Assembly: GCA_051418075.1 (NCBI GenBank)
Contig: JBPRGG010000025.1
Location: forward strand, 1-64,000
From: JBPRGG01 sp051418075
Lineage (GTDB): Bacteria; Bacteroidota; Bacteroidia; Cytophagales; Cyclobacteriaceae
Length of the DNA: 64,000 nucleotides
Direction of reading: 5' to 3'
Shown here: one piece after another, positions 43,482 through 52,830 of the stretch
How the letters are laid out: the number at the start of each line of letters is the position of its first letter
How positions within the stretch are numbered: position 1 is the first letter of the stretch
Notes under the pieces: model-generated
The model's input: only the letters and a program-made list of their open reading frames with translations
The model's database searches: none
Told to the model about the DNA's origin: nothing
Program-made: the position numbers and the translations under genes

Positions 43482-45098
43482 ATGAAGAACAGTATATTTA
43501 TATTTTTCATGATCCTAACCTTTCCCCTGGTAGCACAGCCACAAGTGGGAAAATGGATGAAGTTTGAACATGAGCTGACCAGCAGTGAATTATACGATAA
43601 TCCTGTTTGTTTCCAGCTTAGAGCCACACTTACTGCGCCTTCAGGCCGGGAAATCGAAATATTAGGTTTCTGGGATGGAGGAAAATTATGGAAAATTCGA
43701 TTTTCCCCGGATGAGATCGGTACCTGGACCTTCCAGACCGATTTTTCTGATGAAGATAATGATGGATTACACCAAAAAGAAGGTTCTTTTGAATGTGTAC
43801 CCAACCAAAGTAACCTGGAGATCTATAAACGCGGGCCGGTGAAACATCCAAAAGGATCCTACCATTTGAGCTATCAGGATGGTACGCCCTTTTTCTGGGT
43901 AGCCTGCACAGCCTGGAATGGTGCCTTGAAGTCGACCGACGAAGAATGGGATACCTACCTGCAGCATAGAAAAGATCATCACTATAATGTCATTCAATTT
44001 GTCACTACCCAATGGCGTGGTGCCGACCAAAATGCAGAGGGGCAGGTAGCCTATGAAGGGACCGGCAGGATCAGGATCAATCCTGAGTTTTTTAAACGAA
44101 TTGATCAAAAAATAGACCGGATCAATGAATTTGGATTAATAGCTGCCCCGGTATTGCTTTGGGCCCTCCCTTTTGGTGATGGAAGAGAACTCAGTCCGGG
44201 TTATGCTCTGCCTGATAATGAGGCCATCGTTTTGGCTAATTATATTGTGGCCCGGTACGGAGGAAACCAGGTGGTCTGGATTTTAGGAGGAGATGGTAAA
44301 TACACAGATGAACTGGAAGATCGCTGGAAATACATCGGGCGCAGTGTTTTTGGTAAGGGAAATCAGTATGTAGTAACCACCCACCCTATGGGGAGCTCCT
44401 GGTATGGTGATATTTATGCTGATGAACCCTGGATTGACCTGATCGGGTATCAATCCAGCCATAACAATCAAGCCAGGGTCGTAAATTGGATCAATAAAGG
44501 CCCCATGTCTCAGCAATGGAACCAACTACCACCCCGGCCCCTCATAAATATGGAGCCCAATTATGAAGAGATACATTTTAAAATAGATGCCGAAGATGTG
44601 AGAAATGCCTCCTACTGGAGCATTTTTGCTACACCTCCGGCTGGTATCACCTATGGGGCTAATGGGATCTGGCCCTGGATCCGACCGGGAGAAACTATTT
44701 TAAACCACCGGCATGATCCCGGTACCAGTTCATGGCGGGAAAGCATCAATTTTCCCGGTAGTTTGCAAATAGGCTACCTGTCTGAGTTTATCAATCAATA
44801 TGAATGGTGGAAGCTTACTCCATCCCAGGAGATTCTAGTAGAACAGCCTGGTGATCAGCAATTTAATCATTTCATATCGGTGGTCAAGAACGATGATTCC
44901 AGCCTGATTATGGCCTATCTTCCGGTATTGCAGGAGATAAAAATATATAACCCTGATCATTTAAATTATGAAGGACAATGGTTTGATCCGGTAAATAATG
45001 TTTACCTGGAGGCAACCCTGGTAAACAGCCAGGGAATAGTCAGTACTACCCCTCCTTCTGCTTCAGATCATGTATTAATTTTAAAAAAAGTGAATTAA
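43482..45098 (+). CDS. GH140-type apiosidase (DUF5060/DUF4038), exported
   Basis: The protein has a signal peptide (residues 1-18, ending LVAQ) and three regions: an N-terminal DUF5060-like beta domain (about 20-100, with GFWDGGKLWKIRF), a DUF4038 TIM barrel (about 115-430, with FFWVACTAWNGALKSTDEEW, QVVWILGGDGKY, and INMEPNYEE), and a C-terminal collagen-binding-domain-like beta module (about 440-538). This is the layout of GH140, whose characterised member BT1012 releases apiose-linked oligosaccharides from rhamnogalacturonan II. The position within an apionate-catabolic operon supports apiose release as the task. It would act in the periplasm or outside. The six-base gap after the kinase gene shows tight linkage. 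Confidence 0.8.
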   Translation: MKNSIFIFFMILTFPLVAQPQVGKWMKFEHELTSSELYDNPVCFQLRATLTAPSGREIEILGFWDGGKLWKIRFSPDEIGTWTFQTDFSDEDNDGLHQKEGSFECVPNQSNLEIYKRGPVKHPKGSYHLSYQDGTPFFWVACTAWNGALKSTDEEWDTYLQHRKDHHYNVIQFVTTQWRGADQNAEGQVAYEGTGRIRINPEFFKRIDQKIDRINEFGLIAAPVLLWALPFGDGRELSPGYALPDNEAIVLANYIVARYGGNQVVWILGGDGKYTDELEDRWKYIGRSVFGKGNQYVVTTHPMGSSWYGDIYADEPWIDLIGYQSSHNNQARVVNWINKGPMSQQWNQLPPRPLINMEPNYEEIHFKIDAEDVRNASYWSIFATPPAGITYGANGIWPWIRPGETILNHRHDPGTSSWRESINFPGSLQIGYLSEFINQYEWWKLTPSQEILVEQPGDQQFNHFISVVKNDDSSLIMAYLPVLQEIKIYNPDHLNYEGQWFDPVNNVYLEATLVNSQGIVSTTPPSASDHVLILKKVN

Positions 45099-45118
45099 TA
45101 ACCAAAAAACTAAAAATT

Positions 45119-45949
45119 ATGAACAAAGTAACTCTTGTGGGGGCTGGCGGAAAAATGGGAATGCGTATTACCAACAATTTATACCAATCTCCAGATTATG
45201 AGATGACCTACCTTGAAGTCAATGATAAGGGTATTCAGTGGCTTAAAGATAAAGGCATAAATGTGTCCAAGCCAGAAGAAGCTGTACCGCAGACTGATTT
45301 TTTGATCCTGGCTGTGCCAGATGTGCTGGTGCAAAAAATTGCAGCAGAGTTGGTGCCAATGCTTAAAAAAGGTGCCATGGCTGTTTGTCTGGATCCGGCA
45401 GCACCTTTAGCCGGAGCCTTGCCAGACCGTGAAGATGTAAGTTTCTTTGCCACCCATCCATCCCATCCATCTGTATTCAATTGGGAACCGGATGAAAAAG
45501 CTCATTTTGATTATTTTGGCGGTATAGCGGCTAAGCAAACCATAGTTTGCGCCCTGTTCAACGGGCCTGAGCAGCATTATTCCCGTGGTGAAAAGCTGGC
45601 CCGGGCTATGTATGCTCCGGTAACAGTTTCCCACAAAATCACCCTGGAACAAATGGGAATCCTGGAGCCGGCATTGTCCGAAACTTTCGCGGCAGCAGTG
45701 ATTACGGTGATGAAAGAAGCAGTGGATCTGGTGGTAGCCAAAGGCGTGCCTAAAGAAGCGGCTTATGACTTTTTCCTGGGCCATATCAACATTGAACTAG
45801 CTTTGTTGTTCGGACAATTACCGGGAGGCCAATTTTCAGATGCAGCCAAAAAGGCCATCAATATGGGCATGCCTCTGATATTTAAGGAGGATTGGAAAAA
45901 AGTATTTGAATGGGATCATGTGATGGAGCAGATTAAGGCCATCACCTAG
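45119..45949 (+). CDS. apnO: D-apionate oxidoisomerase
   Basis: This 276-residue cytosolic protein has a Rossmann motif VTLVGAGGKMGMRITNNL (residues 4-21) and a helical C-terminal domain of the phosphogluconate dehydrogenase C-terminal type. Motifs of the family are FFATHPSHPSVFNW (near residue 110), GPEQHYSRGEKLARAMYAPV and LEQMGILEPALSETFAA. In the published pathway ApnO converts D-apionate to 3-oxo-isoapionate by an oxidation coupled to hydroxymethyl migration. Its neighbour ApnL makes the substrate. The spacing to GH140 is 20 bp. The family is otherwise small, so assignment is fairly secure, although no experiment has been seen for this protein. Confidence 0.75.
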   Translation: MNKVTLVGAGGKMGMRITNNLYQSPDYEMTYLEVNDKGIQWLKDKGINVSKPEEAVPQTDFLILAVPDVLVQKIAAELVPMLKKGAMAVCLDPAAPLAGALPDREDVSFFATHPSHPSVFNWEPDEKAHFDYFGGIAAKQTIVCALFNGPEQHYSRGEKLARAMYAPVTVSHKITLEQMGILEPALSETFAAAVITVMKEAVDLVVAKGVPKEAAYDFFLGHINIELALLFGQLPGGQFSDAAKKAINMGMPLIFKEDWKKVFEWDHVMEQIKAIT

Positions 45950-46021
45950 ACCTTAGCATCTTATCAGGTTGGGATTAATTTCCTCCCAGTCTTATTTATT
46001 TTACTGAAAAACACTTTCCAA

Positions 46022-47971
46022 ATGACTCAAAAACAACCTTTGACCAGGGAAATTATCTATCATGGCAGCCAACAATCCCAGGCAAAGCCAATTCAATTGA
46101 CTGCCGGACCTTTGGAATTATTATATGAACAGGGTAGCCTGCGGTATATCAAATTAGGCGATTTTGAGATAATAAGGATGATTTATTCAGCCCTAAGAGA
46201 TGCTAATTGGGGTACAATTCCTGCCCAGATTTCGGGGGAACGAATAAACCAGGGGAAAGCTGGATTTGACATTACTTATAAGGCTGATTATAAGCAAGGA
46301 GATATTAATTTCAGGGCCCAGTATCATATTTCAGGGGATGAAAAAGGGAATATTGTTTTTTCTTTAGAGGGAGAAGCATTATCAGATTTTGAAAAGAACC
46401 GTCTGGGGTTTTGTTTGTTGCATCCCGTGTTCGAATGTGCTGGCAAACCCTGCCAGGTGGTAAATACTGCCAACAAGACTATTTCAGGTGAATTTCCCCG
46501 ATATATCAGCCCTGATCAACCTTTACAGGACATGAAAGCGATCAAGTGGCAGATCAATAATGATTTAAAGGCCATAGTGGAATTTGAAGGAGATGTTTTT
46601 GAAATGGAAGATCAGCGTAACTGGACGGATGATTCCTTTAAGACTTATTGCACCCCTCTGGATATTCCATTCCCGGCTCAGGTTAAAAAAGGAGAGAAGT
46701 TTAGCCAAGTCATCAAATTGAAATTTTCCGGAATGCTGCAGAAGATTAAAAAAGAGACGCAGGGCCTGATATTTGAACTGGACACAACTAAAACTACCCC
46801 AATCCCTGCTATTGGAGTGGGGAAGTCTACCTGGTCTGAAAATTATTCTGCCAGAGAAATTGAACTGCTCCAAGACATAAAATTTTCCCATTACCGGGTT
46901 GATGTAAAAATGGATCAGCCAGGCTGGCAGCATTATTTTTCAACAGCCATCAAAGAAGCTGGTGATTTATTTTACCCTTTGGAAATTGGGCTGTTTTTGT
47001 CTGATCCGGTCAATCAACAAGTGCAGGATTTTATTGCCTTTTGTCATAAAGCTGCACCTGAGATCCGTTTCATTTCTATATATCCGGTCAAGGAAAAAGC
47101 GGCCAGCCAGTCCTTATTAGATCAATGCCTGGCCCCTTTAAAAGAGGCTTTTCCACACACCTTGATTGGAGCAGGCACAGATGCATTTTTCACTGAACTT
47201 AATCGTAGCCGTACACCGACTGACCAAATTGATTACCTTGCCTATTCCATTAATCCACAGGTGCATCATTTTGATGATGCATCTTTGGTGGAGACTCTCA
47301 AAGCCCAGGAATATACGGTGGAGTCTGCCCGCCAGTTTGCCGGAAATGCCAACATCCATGTATCACCTTTAACTTTTAAAATGCGATGGAATCCCAATGC
47401 CACCGGTCCGGAACCGGTTACACCTGAGGGGGAGTTGCCCCGGCAGGTAGATTCCAGGCAAATGTCATTATTTGGGGCCGGATGGACTATGGGTAGCCTC
47501 AAGTACCTGATCCGTTCCGGAGCCTCCTCAATTACTTATTTTGAAACTGTAGGCCCCCGGGGATTATTTATGGGAGAAAAAGATTCTGAAGTTCCCCAAA
47601 AGTTTCCGGCTGATGCCTATTCCCTGTTTCCCTTGTATTATTTGTTTAAAAAATTACTGGATGGGCAGGATTGGCAATTAGTTTCGGGGCAGAGTAATCA
47701 GGATCTGGTTTTTGATGGTATGGCCATGATCAGAGGTGATCGTATGAGGGTATTCCTGGCCAACTTCACCGATCAGTTTCAACAGGTGAGAATCAATAGA
47801 CAGGAAACCTATGAAAAAGCCGGCTGGATTTCCCTGGATGAAGATACCTTTTTTGATTTGTGGAAAGGAAATTTCAACCTGGATATCCAATTGACCAGTT
47901 TGGGTCAACAGGAACTTGTACTGAATATGAAACCTTATGCCCTCATCATGCTGGAGTTTAAAAAGCAATAG
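46022..47971 (+). CDS. apnL: D-apionolactonase
   Basis: At 649 residues, without signal peptide, this cytosolic protein has an N-terminal beta-rich domain (to about 240; ALRDANWGTIPAQISG and GFCLLHPVFECAGKPCQV are conspicuous), a central TIM-barrel-like region (about 260-550, with FSHYRVDVKMDQPGW and the acidic segment IGAGTDAFFTELNR), and a C-terminal small beta domain. This three-part layout and the location directly behind apnO agree with D-apionate lactonase, which opens D-apiono-1,4-lactone. The lactone is made by ApsD, encoded at 26949 in this window. It ends the operon; GH3 converges on it with 49 bp between stops. Confidence 0.75.
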   Translation: MTQKQPLTREIIYHGSQQSQAKPIQLTAGPLELLYEQGSLRYIKLGDFEIIRMIYSALRDANWGTIPAQISGERINQGKAGFDITYKADYKQGDINFRAQYHISGDEKGNIVFSLEGEALSDFEKNRLGFCLLHPVFECAGKPCQVVNTANKTISGEFPRYISPDQPLQDMKAIKWQINNDLKAIVEFEGDVFEMEDQRNWTDDSFKTYCTPLDIPFPAQVKKGEKFSQVIKLKFSGMLQKIKKETQGLIFELDTTKTTPIPAIGVGKSTWSENYSAREIELLQDIKFSHYRVDVKMDQPGWQHYFSTAIKEAGDLFYPLEIGLFLSDPVNQQVQDFIAFCHKAAPEIRFISIYPVKEKAASQSLLDQCLAPLKEAFPHTLIGAGTDAFFTELNRSRTPTDQIDYLAYSINPQVHHFDDASLVETLKAQEYTVESARQFAGNANIHVSPLTFKMRWNPNATGPEPVTPEGELPRQVDSRQMSLFGAGWTMGSLKYLIRSGASSITYFETVGPRGLFMGEKDSEVPQKFPADAYSLFPLYYLFKKLLDGQDWQLVSGQSNQDLVFDGMAMIRGDRMRVFLANFTDQFQQVRINRQETYEKAGWISLDEDTFFDLWKGNFNLDIQLTSLGQQELVLNMKPYALIMLEFKKQ

Positions 47972-48020
47972 CTCGATGGACGGATATCTGTTCAGCCATT
48001 GGATGACTGAACAGACTGTT

Positions 48021-50378
48021 TTATTGATTCACCTGCCGAACCAGGTTGTTCAACATTTGCTCCGAAAAGGCTCCTCCACTCATGTTAGCGATCTTTATCA
48101 TGGGCATATCCAGGAAGAATACCATCATCATATCAAAATTATCTCCGGATTCCTGGTTTGCCCCTCCCATCATTTGTTTAAAGCTGTTCAGAATATTATC
48201 TGCAATGGGTTTCCCTTTGGGGTGACTAAGCCAGTCTTTGAGTGGGCTGTATTTGGTCAGTGGGGGATAAAAAGGTTCTGTGGCTTCTATGGTTATGGTT
48301 TTAACCAGCCGGATGTTTTCAGCTGAGGAACCGATCAATACATCAAATTCCCCGCTTTCAACAATCCATTGCCGGGCAGCATCATCATAATAACTGAAAT
48401 CTTCTTTATCCAGAGTAAAAGATACAATTTGGGTCTGGTCCGGGGTCAATTCGACTTTGGCAAAACCCTTTAATTCCTTGTAAGGACGATGAAGCCTGCT
48501 TTCCCTGTCATGTAAATAAAGCTGAACAACTTCCTTTCCTGCCCTGGTACCGCTGTTGCGAAGTTTAAAAGTTACTGTTAGCGATTCATTATCTTTTAGA
48601 TTCGAATTACTTACATTTAAATCGTCATAGTCAAAGGTGGTGTATGACAAACCATAACCAAAAGGAAACAGGGTAGGAATAGACTTACTGTCATAGTATC
48701 GGTATCCTACATACAGGTTTTCCCCATAATGAATCTTGCCATTTTCGCCAGGGTAGTTCAGGTGAGCCGGATTATCTTCCAGATTCAGGGGAAATGTTTC
48801 AGAAAGTTTTCCCGAAGGATTTACCTGCCCAAACAACACTTCTACTACTGCTTTGGCCCCCGCTTGTCCGGCCAGCCAGCTTTCCAGCACGCCATCTACC
48901 TGATTCAGCCAGGGCATCGCTATAGCTGATCCGTTGCTTAGGATCACTACTACGTTTTCGTTTACCTGTGATACAGCTGATATTAGTTGGTTATGGCTTG
49001 GTGGCATCTGAATATGGCTGCGATCAAATCCTTCAGATTCATAAGCCGGGGGTAGACCGGCAAAGATCAGGGCTACATCTGAGCTAGACGCTTGTTGTTT
49101 GGCCTGTTCGATCAGCTCCTGGTCTACTTCATCCTGGTCACTGTATCCCCGGGCATAATTCAGTGCAACTTGATTACCCAAAAAAGTCTCCAGCTGTTGA
49201 AAAGCATTATCCAATTGCGTAGGGGTAACCTGAGAACTTCCGGCTCCCTGAAATCGGGGATTTTTGGCAAAATCACCAATCACTGCCACTGATTTGATTT
49301 CATTTTGATCCAGGGGAAGGATGTTATTTTCATTTTTTAACAGGACCATACTTTCAGCTGCTATTTCAGCTGCCAATTGATGATGCCGGACCTGGTCAAA
49401 ATTATGATTTTCCTTTTTGGCTGCATCGGCGGCAAATGTGATCCTGAGGATCTTTTTAACCCGTTGATCCAAAACATCTTCACTAAGCGTACCGTCTTTA
49501 ACTGCTGAAATGATCTTTTGATCAGAACTGGGGTTGCCTCCGGGCATTTCCAGGTGCATACCCGCCTGCAACGCATCCACCCTTTCATTGACAGCACCCC
49601 AATCGCTGATCACGATGCCCTGGTAGTTCCATTTGTCCAGCAGGGTATCCAGCAGGTAGGGATGTTCGGTGGCGTAGGTGCCGTTTACTTTGTTATAAGC
49701 AGCCATAATAGTCCAGGGCTGAGATTTTTTCACTGCTATTTCGAAGCCTTTGAGGTATATTTCATGCAGGGTGCGCTGGTCCAATTCAGCGCTCTTGTAC
49801 ATGCGTCCATCTTCCTGGTTGTTTACGGCAAAATGTTTGAGGGAAGTTCCTATGTTTTTACGCTGCATTCCATTGATAAATGCAGCGGCCAGTTCACCGG
49901 ACAATAGGGGGTCTTCAGAATAATACTCAAAATTCCGGCCTCCCAAAGGTGTACGCTTGATATTGATACCCGGGCCAAGAACGATCTGTACACCCTGCGC
50001 CAAGGCTTCATCAGCCAGTGCCTGGCCCAAAGTTTGCAGTAATTCCCGATCCCAGGAGGAAGCCAGAGCAGAAGCGGTAGGGAAGCAGGTAGCAGGTACA
50101 CTTCCGGCTAAACCAATATCATTGCTATTTTTGGCTTTGCGTAGCCCGTGAGGTCCGTCACTAAGCCAGATCGAGGGTACATCCAATCTTTCAAGGGCTT
50201 TGGTGGTCCAGAAATCCTTACCGGAACATAAGCTGGCTTTTTCTTCCAGCGTCATCTGACTGACGATCTCATCAATTTTATTATCCATATCTTGAGATTT
50301 CACACTTAATGGCAACAAACACAAACACAAAGCTATTATCAAGCTAATTATCTCCGGGTTTTTAGAGGATAACATCAT
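48021..50378 (-). CDS. GH3 family beta-glycosidase, exported
   Basis: A signal peptide (residues 1-28) leads a 785-residue GH3 enzyme. Signature motifs are LSDGPHGLR (72-80), GRNFEYYSEDPLLSG, the transition KHFAVNNQE (Lys181-His182), and VISDWGA with the nucleophile Asp259. The second domain has the VAVIGDFAKNP and GYRYYDS regions, and a fibronectin-type domain follows. A C-terminal tail of about 60 residues after the Fn3 domain, Met-rich (DNFDMMMVFFLDMPM), is unusual but seen in some GH3s. Beta-glucosidase or xylosidase activity is likely; a role in trimming apiosides cannot be excluded. The reading frame overlaps the upstream DUF1080 gene by 17 bp. Confidence 0.92.
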   Translation of the reverse strand: MMLSSKNPEIISLIIALCLCLLPLSVKSQDMDNKIDEIVSQMTLEEKASLCSGKDFWTTKALERLDVPSIWLSDGPHGLRKAKNSNDIGLAGSVPATCFPTASALASSWDRELLQTLGQALADEALAQGVQIVLGPGINIKRTPLGGRNFEYYSEDPLLSGELAAAFINGMQRKNIGTSLKHFAVNNQEDGRMYKSAELDQRTLHEIYLKGFEIAVKKSQPWTIMAAYNKVNGTYATEHPYLLDTLLDKWNYQGIVISDWGAVNERVDALQAGMHLEMPGGNPSSDQKIISAVKDGTLSEDVLDQRVKKILRITFAADAAKKENHNFDQVRHHQLAAEIAAESMVLLKNENNILPLDQNEIKSVAVIGDFAKNPRFQGAGSSQVTPTQLDNAFQQLETFLGNQVALNYARGYSDQDEVDQELIEQAKQQASSSDVALIFAGLPPAYESEGFDRSHIQMPPSHNQLISAVSQVNENVVVILSNGSAIAMPWLNQVDGVLESWLAGQAGAKAVVEVLFGQVNPSGKLSETFPLNLEDNPAHLNYPGENGKIHYGENLYVGYRYYDSKSIPTLFPFGYGLSYTTFDYDDLNVSNSNLKDNESLTVTFKLRNSGTRAGKEVVQLYLHDRESRLHRPYKELKGFAKVELTPDQTQIVSFTLDKEDFSYYDDAARQWIVESGEFDVLIGSSAENIRLVKTITIEATEPFYPPLTKYSPLKDWLSHPKGKPIADNILNSFKQMMGGANQESGDNFDMMMVFFLDMPMIKIANMSGGAFSEQMLNNLVRQVNQ

Positions 50379-51870
50379 TTAAATAATTGATATTTAAGGG
50401 TAAATTATTTTCTACCTGGGGGGATTCATCCTCCATATAGTAATGTTTGATACCCTGCAAACGGGCTTCTTTAAGAATTCCTTGAAGATCAATCATGCCC
50501 TCTCCGAATAATGCTATGGCTTCTTCAGGGGCATGTCCAGTGAGATTGCCGGTTTCAGTACCTTTGGCCATGTCTTTAAGGTGCAGGGATATAAACCGGC
50601 CCGGATATTGTTTCATCAACTTTATTGGGTCCTGGCCTGGGTGTATTGTCCAGAATACATCCATCTGGTATTTTACTTGTTCCGGGTTGGTCTTTTCCAT
50701 CAGCACATCAAATAAGGTACCTTGTTGATAAGGTTGGAATTCATAGCCATGATTATGATATACCATAATAAGCTGCTCCTGTTGTAGCTGTTGACCAAAA
50801 ATATTAAGATCTGATGCCCATTGGTTGATATTTTCCAGAGTTGGCGTTTCATCATGAGGTAGCCAGGGACAAACTATGTATTTGGCTCCGAATAATTTGG
50901 CTTCCTGAATTACCTGTGGCATGTTATTTTTTAATTTTTCATATCCTACATGCATGCCACTGCATTTAAGACCTAGTTCTTTCAGTTTTTTACTGTAAGC
51001 TTCTGCAGTCATGCCATGAAATCCAGCTGTTTCCACCTCTGTGAAACCCATATCAGCTACCATTTGCAGGGTTTTTTCCGGATCCTGGTTCATTTGGTTC
51101 CTCAGACTGTATAATTGCAGGGCAAAAGGGTGTTGATATGCTGGTTTCCTGATCTTGATATTGCGGAAATAGACCGTATGACCATGATCCTGTAAACCAA
51201 TATGGCCCTTTTTATTATACCCGTAGTCTGGGTACTGTTTGAATTTGGACTTTTCCACCCGGGCTTTCCAGTCCGGACTGCCCAGTTGATACTCCACCAC
51301 TTTTTGGCCATTTAAAAAATGGGTCACATGACCCTGATTAACGATAATGCGAAATTGATTCCATGCACCGGGAGGATTAGCCGCCAAATCAGCAGGTTCA
51401 TGTAAGTCATAATTCGCCCCGGTTTTTTGCACGTTTTTCAAATTTCCCGGATAACCTTCATCATCAATAATCTGTACCTCCGGGGCAGTATTCCAGGAAC
51501 CTTTATATTGGTCACTTTCTACTACATGAAATACCACACCGCTGTTTCCTTCTGCTTCTATTTTCCATTCCAGGCTTAAATCAAAATTTTCATATTGTTG
51601 TTCGGTGATAATGTCCCCGCCACTTTCACCGGTAGATATCAGCATGCCATCTTTGATTTTCCATCCCCGGGCAGGGAATCCATCTTTTTTAAAACCACGC
51701 CACCCATTAGCTGTGGCACCATCAAACAACATTTCCCAACCTTCGGACTTTTCCTGGTCAGTTAATAATACTGTTTCATTCTGTTCCTGAATAGAGGAGG
51801 AGTTTGATGAACAGCTCCATACAAAGCATAAAACAATAAGGCTGCTCATTTGAAATTTGATCTTTTTCAT
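50362..51870 (-). CDS. Fusion lipoprotein: DUF1080 (3-keto-disaccharide hydrolase-like) plus TIM-barrel sugar isomerase/epimerase
   Basis: The preferred start is ATG 51870, giving a signal peptide and lipobox CFVWSC; an in-frame ATG at 51921 adds 17 residues that do not look like a signal sequence. Residues about 40-245 form a DUF1080 beta-sandwich (WRGFKKDGFPARGWKIKDG, SGVVFHVVES, GYNKKGHIGLQDHGHTVYF). Residues 255-500 form a xylose-isomerase-like TIM barrel (FALQLYSLRNQ, AGFHGMTAEAYS, VYHNHGYEF, SLHLKDM, YMEDESP). Both domain types act on modified sugars, and their combination in one lipoprotein is uncommon. It is co-transcribed with GH3, overlapping by 17 bp. DUF1080 proteins are reported to cleave 3-keto-glycosides; a similar role here is inference. 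Confidence 0.85.
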   Translation of the reverse strand: MKKIKFQMSSLIVLCFVWSCSSNSSSIQEQNETVLLTDQEKSEGWEMLFDGATANGWRGFKKDGFPARGWKIKDGMLISTGESGGDIITEQQYENFDLSLEWKIEAEGNSGVVFHVVESDQYKGSWNTAPEVQIIDDEGYPGNLKNVQKTGANYDLHEPADLAANPPGAWNQFRIIVNQGHVTHFLNGQKVVEYQLGSPDWKARVEKSKFKQYPDYGYNKKGHIGLQDHGHTVYFRNIKIRKPAYQHPFALQLYSLRNQMNQDPEKTLQMVADMGFTEVETAGFHGMTAEAYSKKLKELGLKCSGMHVGYEKLKNNMPQVIQEAKLFGAKYIVCPWLPHDETPTLENINQWASDLNIFGQQLQQEQLIMVYHNHGYEFQPYQQGTLFDVLMEKTNPEQVKYQMDVFWTIHPGQDPIKLMKQYPGRFISLHLKDMAKGTETGNLTGHAPEEAIALFGEGMIDLQGILKEARLQGIKHYYMEDESPQVENNLPLNINYLNDVIL

Positions 51871-51984
51871 AATTTGGTGATTGTTTAGTTCCAAATTATG
51901 CAAATGATAAATCAGGAGCAAAAATTTTAGCTTGTTTTATGGAATTTTCAAATGAATTCTACCTGAAACAGCTGAGGTTCAAAA

Positions 51985-52638
51985 TTATGGCTGCACTTTA
52001 AGTTTTTCCCTGAATACTTTCCGTAATTTTTCGATTTTAGGGGTAATTACATAGGAACAATAAGGTTGTGACAGGTTATTATCATAATAATCCTGATGAT
52101 AAACTTCCGCTTCATAAAATTTTTCAAGTGGGGCAATTTCAGTTACAATGGGATCCCTGAAAATGCCAGCTTTATTCAACTCCTGCTTGAAATGTTCAGC
52201 AGCCTGCTTTTGGGCATCATTATGATAGAAAATCACAGATCTGTATTGTGTTCCTACATCATTGCCCTGCCGGTTTAGGGTAGTAGGATCATGGGTTTGC
52301 CAGAATACCTCCAGCAGTTCCTTATAGCTGACTGCAGCCGGATCAAAGCTAATCTGAACTACTTCTGCATGTCCTGTTTTTCCCGAACAAACTTCTCTGT
52401 AAGTAGGATTTTTAATTTTACCTCCGGAATAACCTGAAATTACCTTTTCTACCCCTTTTAATCTTTGAAATACGGCTTCTGTACACCAGAAGCAGCCTGA
52501 ACCAAATGTAGCTAATTCCATTTTTTGCAGATTTAAGTCATTAATTTGTTCCTTATAATCTTTAGATTCAGACTTTTGTTCAGCTTTAAGCATAAAAAAT
52601 ACACCCAGTAAGGTAATTATAAATATCAATTTTCTCAT
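51985..52638 (-). CDS. msrA: Peptide-methionine (S)-S-oxide reductase, exported
   Basis: The enzyme repairs oxidised methionine residues. The catalytic motif GSGCFWC has Cys49 as nucleophile, in the position expected after a signal peptide (residues 1-19, MRKLIFIITLLGVFFMLKA). VSYSG-like EKVISGYSGG, HAEVVQISFDP and DPTTLNRQGNDVGTQYRS are all family hallmarks. It thus works in the envelope, not the cytoplasm. It is divergent from holA with a short intergenic region. No msrB is next to it. Confidence 0.95.
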   Translation of the reverse strand: MRKLIFIITLLGVFFMLKAEQKSESKDYKEQINDLNLQKMELATFGSGCFWCTEAVFQRLKGVEKVISGYSGGKIKNPTYREVCSGKTGHAEVVQISFDPAAVSYKELLEVFWQTHDPTTLNRQGNDVGTQYRSVIFYHNDAQKQAAEHFKQELNKAGIFRDPIVTEIAPLEKFYEAEVYHQDYYDNNLSQPYCSYVITPKIEKLRKVFREKLKVQP

Positions 52639-52830
52639 CAGAACATCATTTTCAGAGAATAACGAATTTTAACGCTATTTTGTGTTCAATCTTTTGTTCA
52701 GATGACAGGAGACTATGATCAATTCAGCTTAAAATATTCAAACACTAAAGATATTTGTCCAAACAGTCTTATTTTTGCTCCTGAATTTTATCTGGTTCCT
52801 TATATTTGTCACCCTAACCAAATAGATGTT

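Noticed and set aside
52702..52830. N-terminal extension of HolA
   Set aside because: The family N-terminus aligns from the ATG at 52831; the extra 43 residues look like translated leader.
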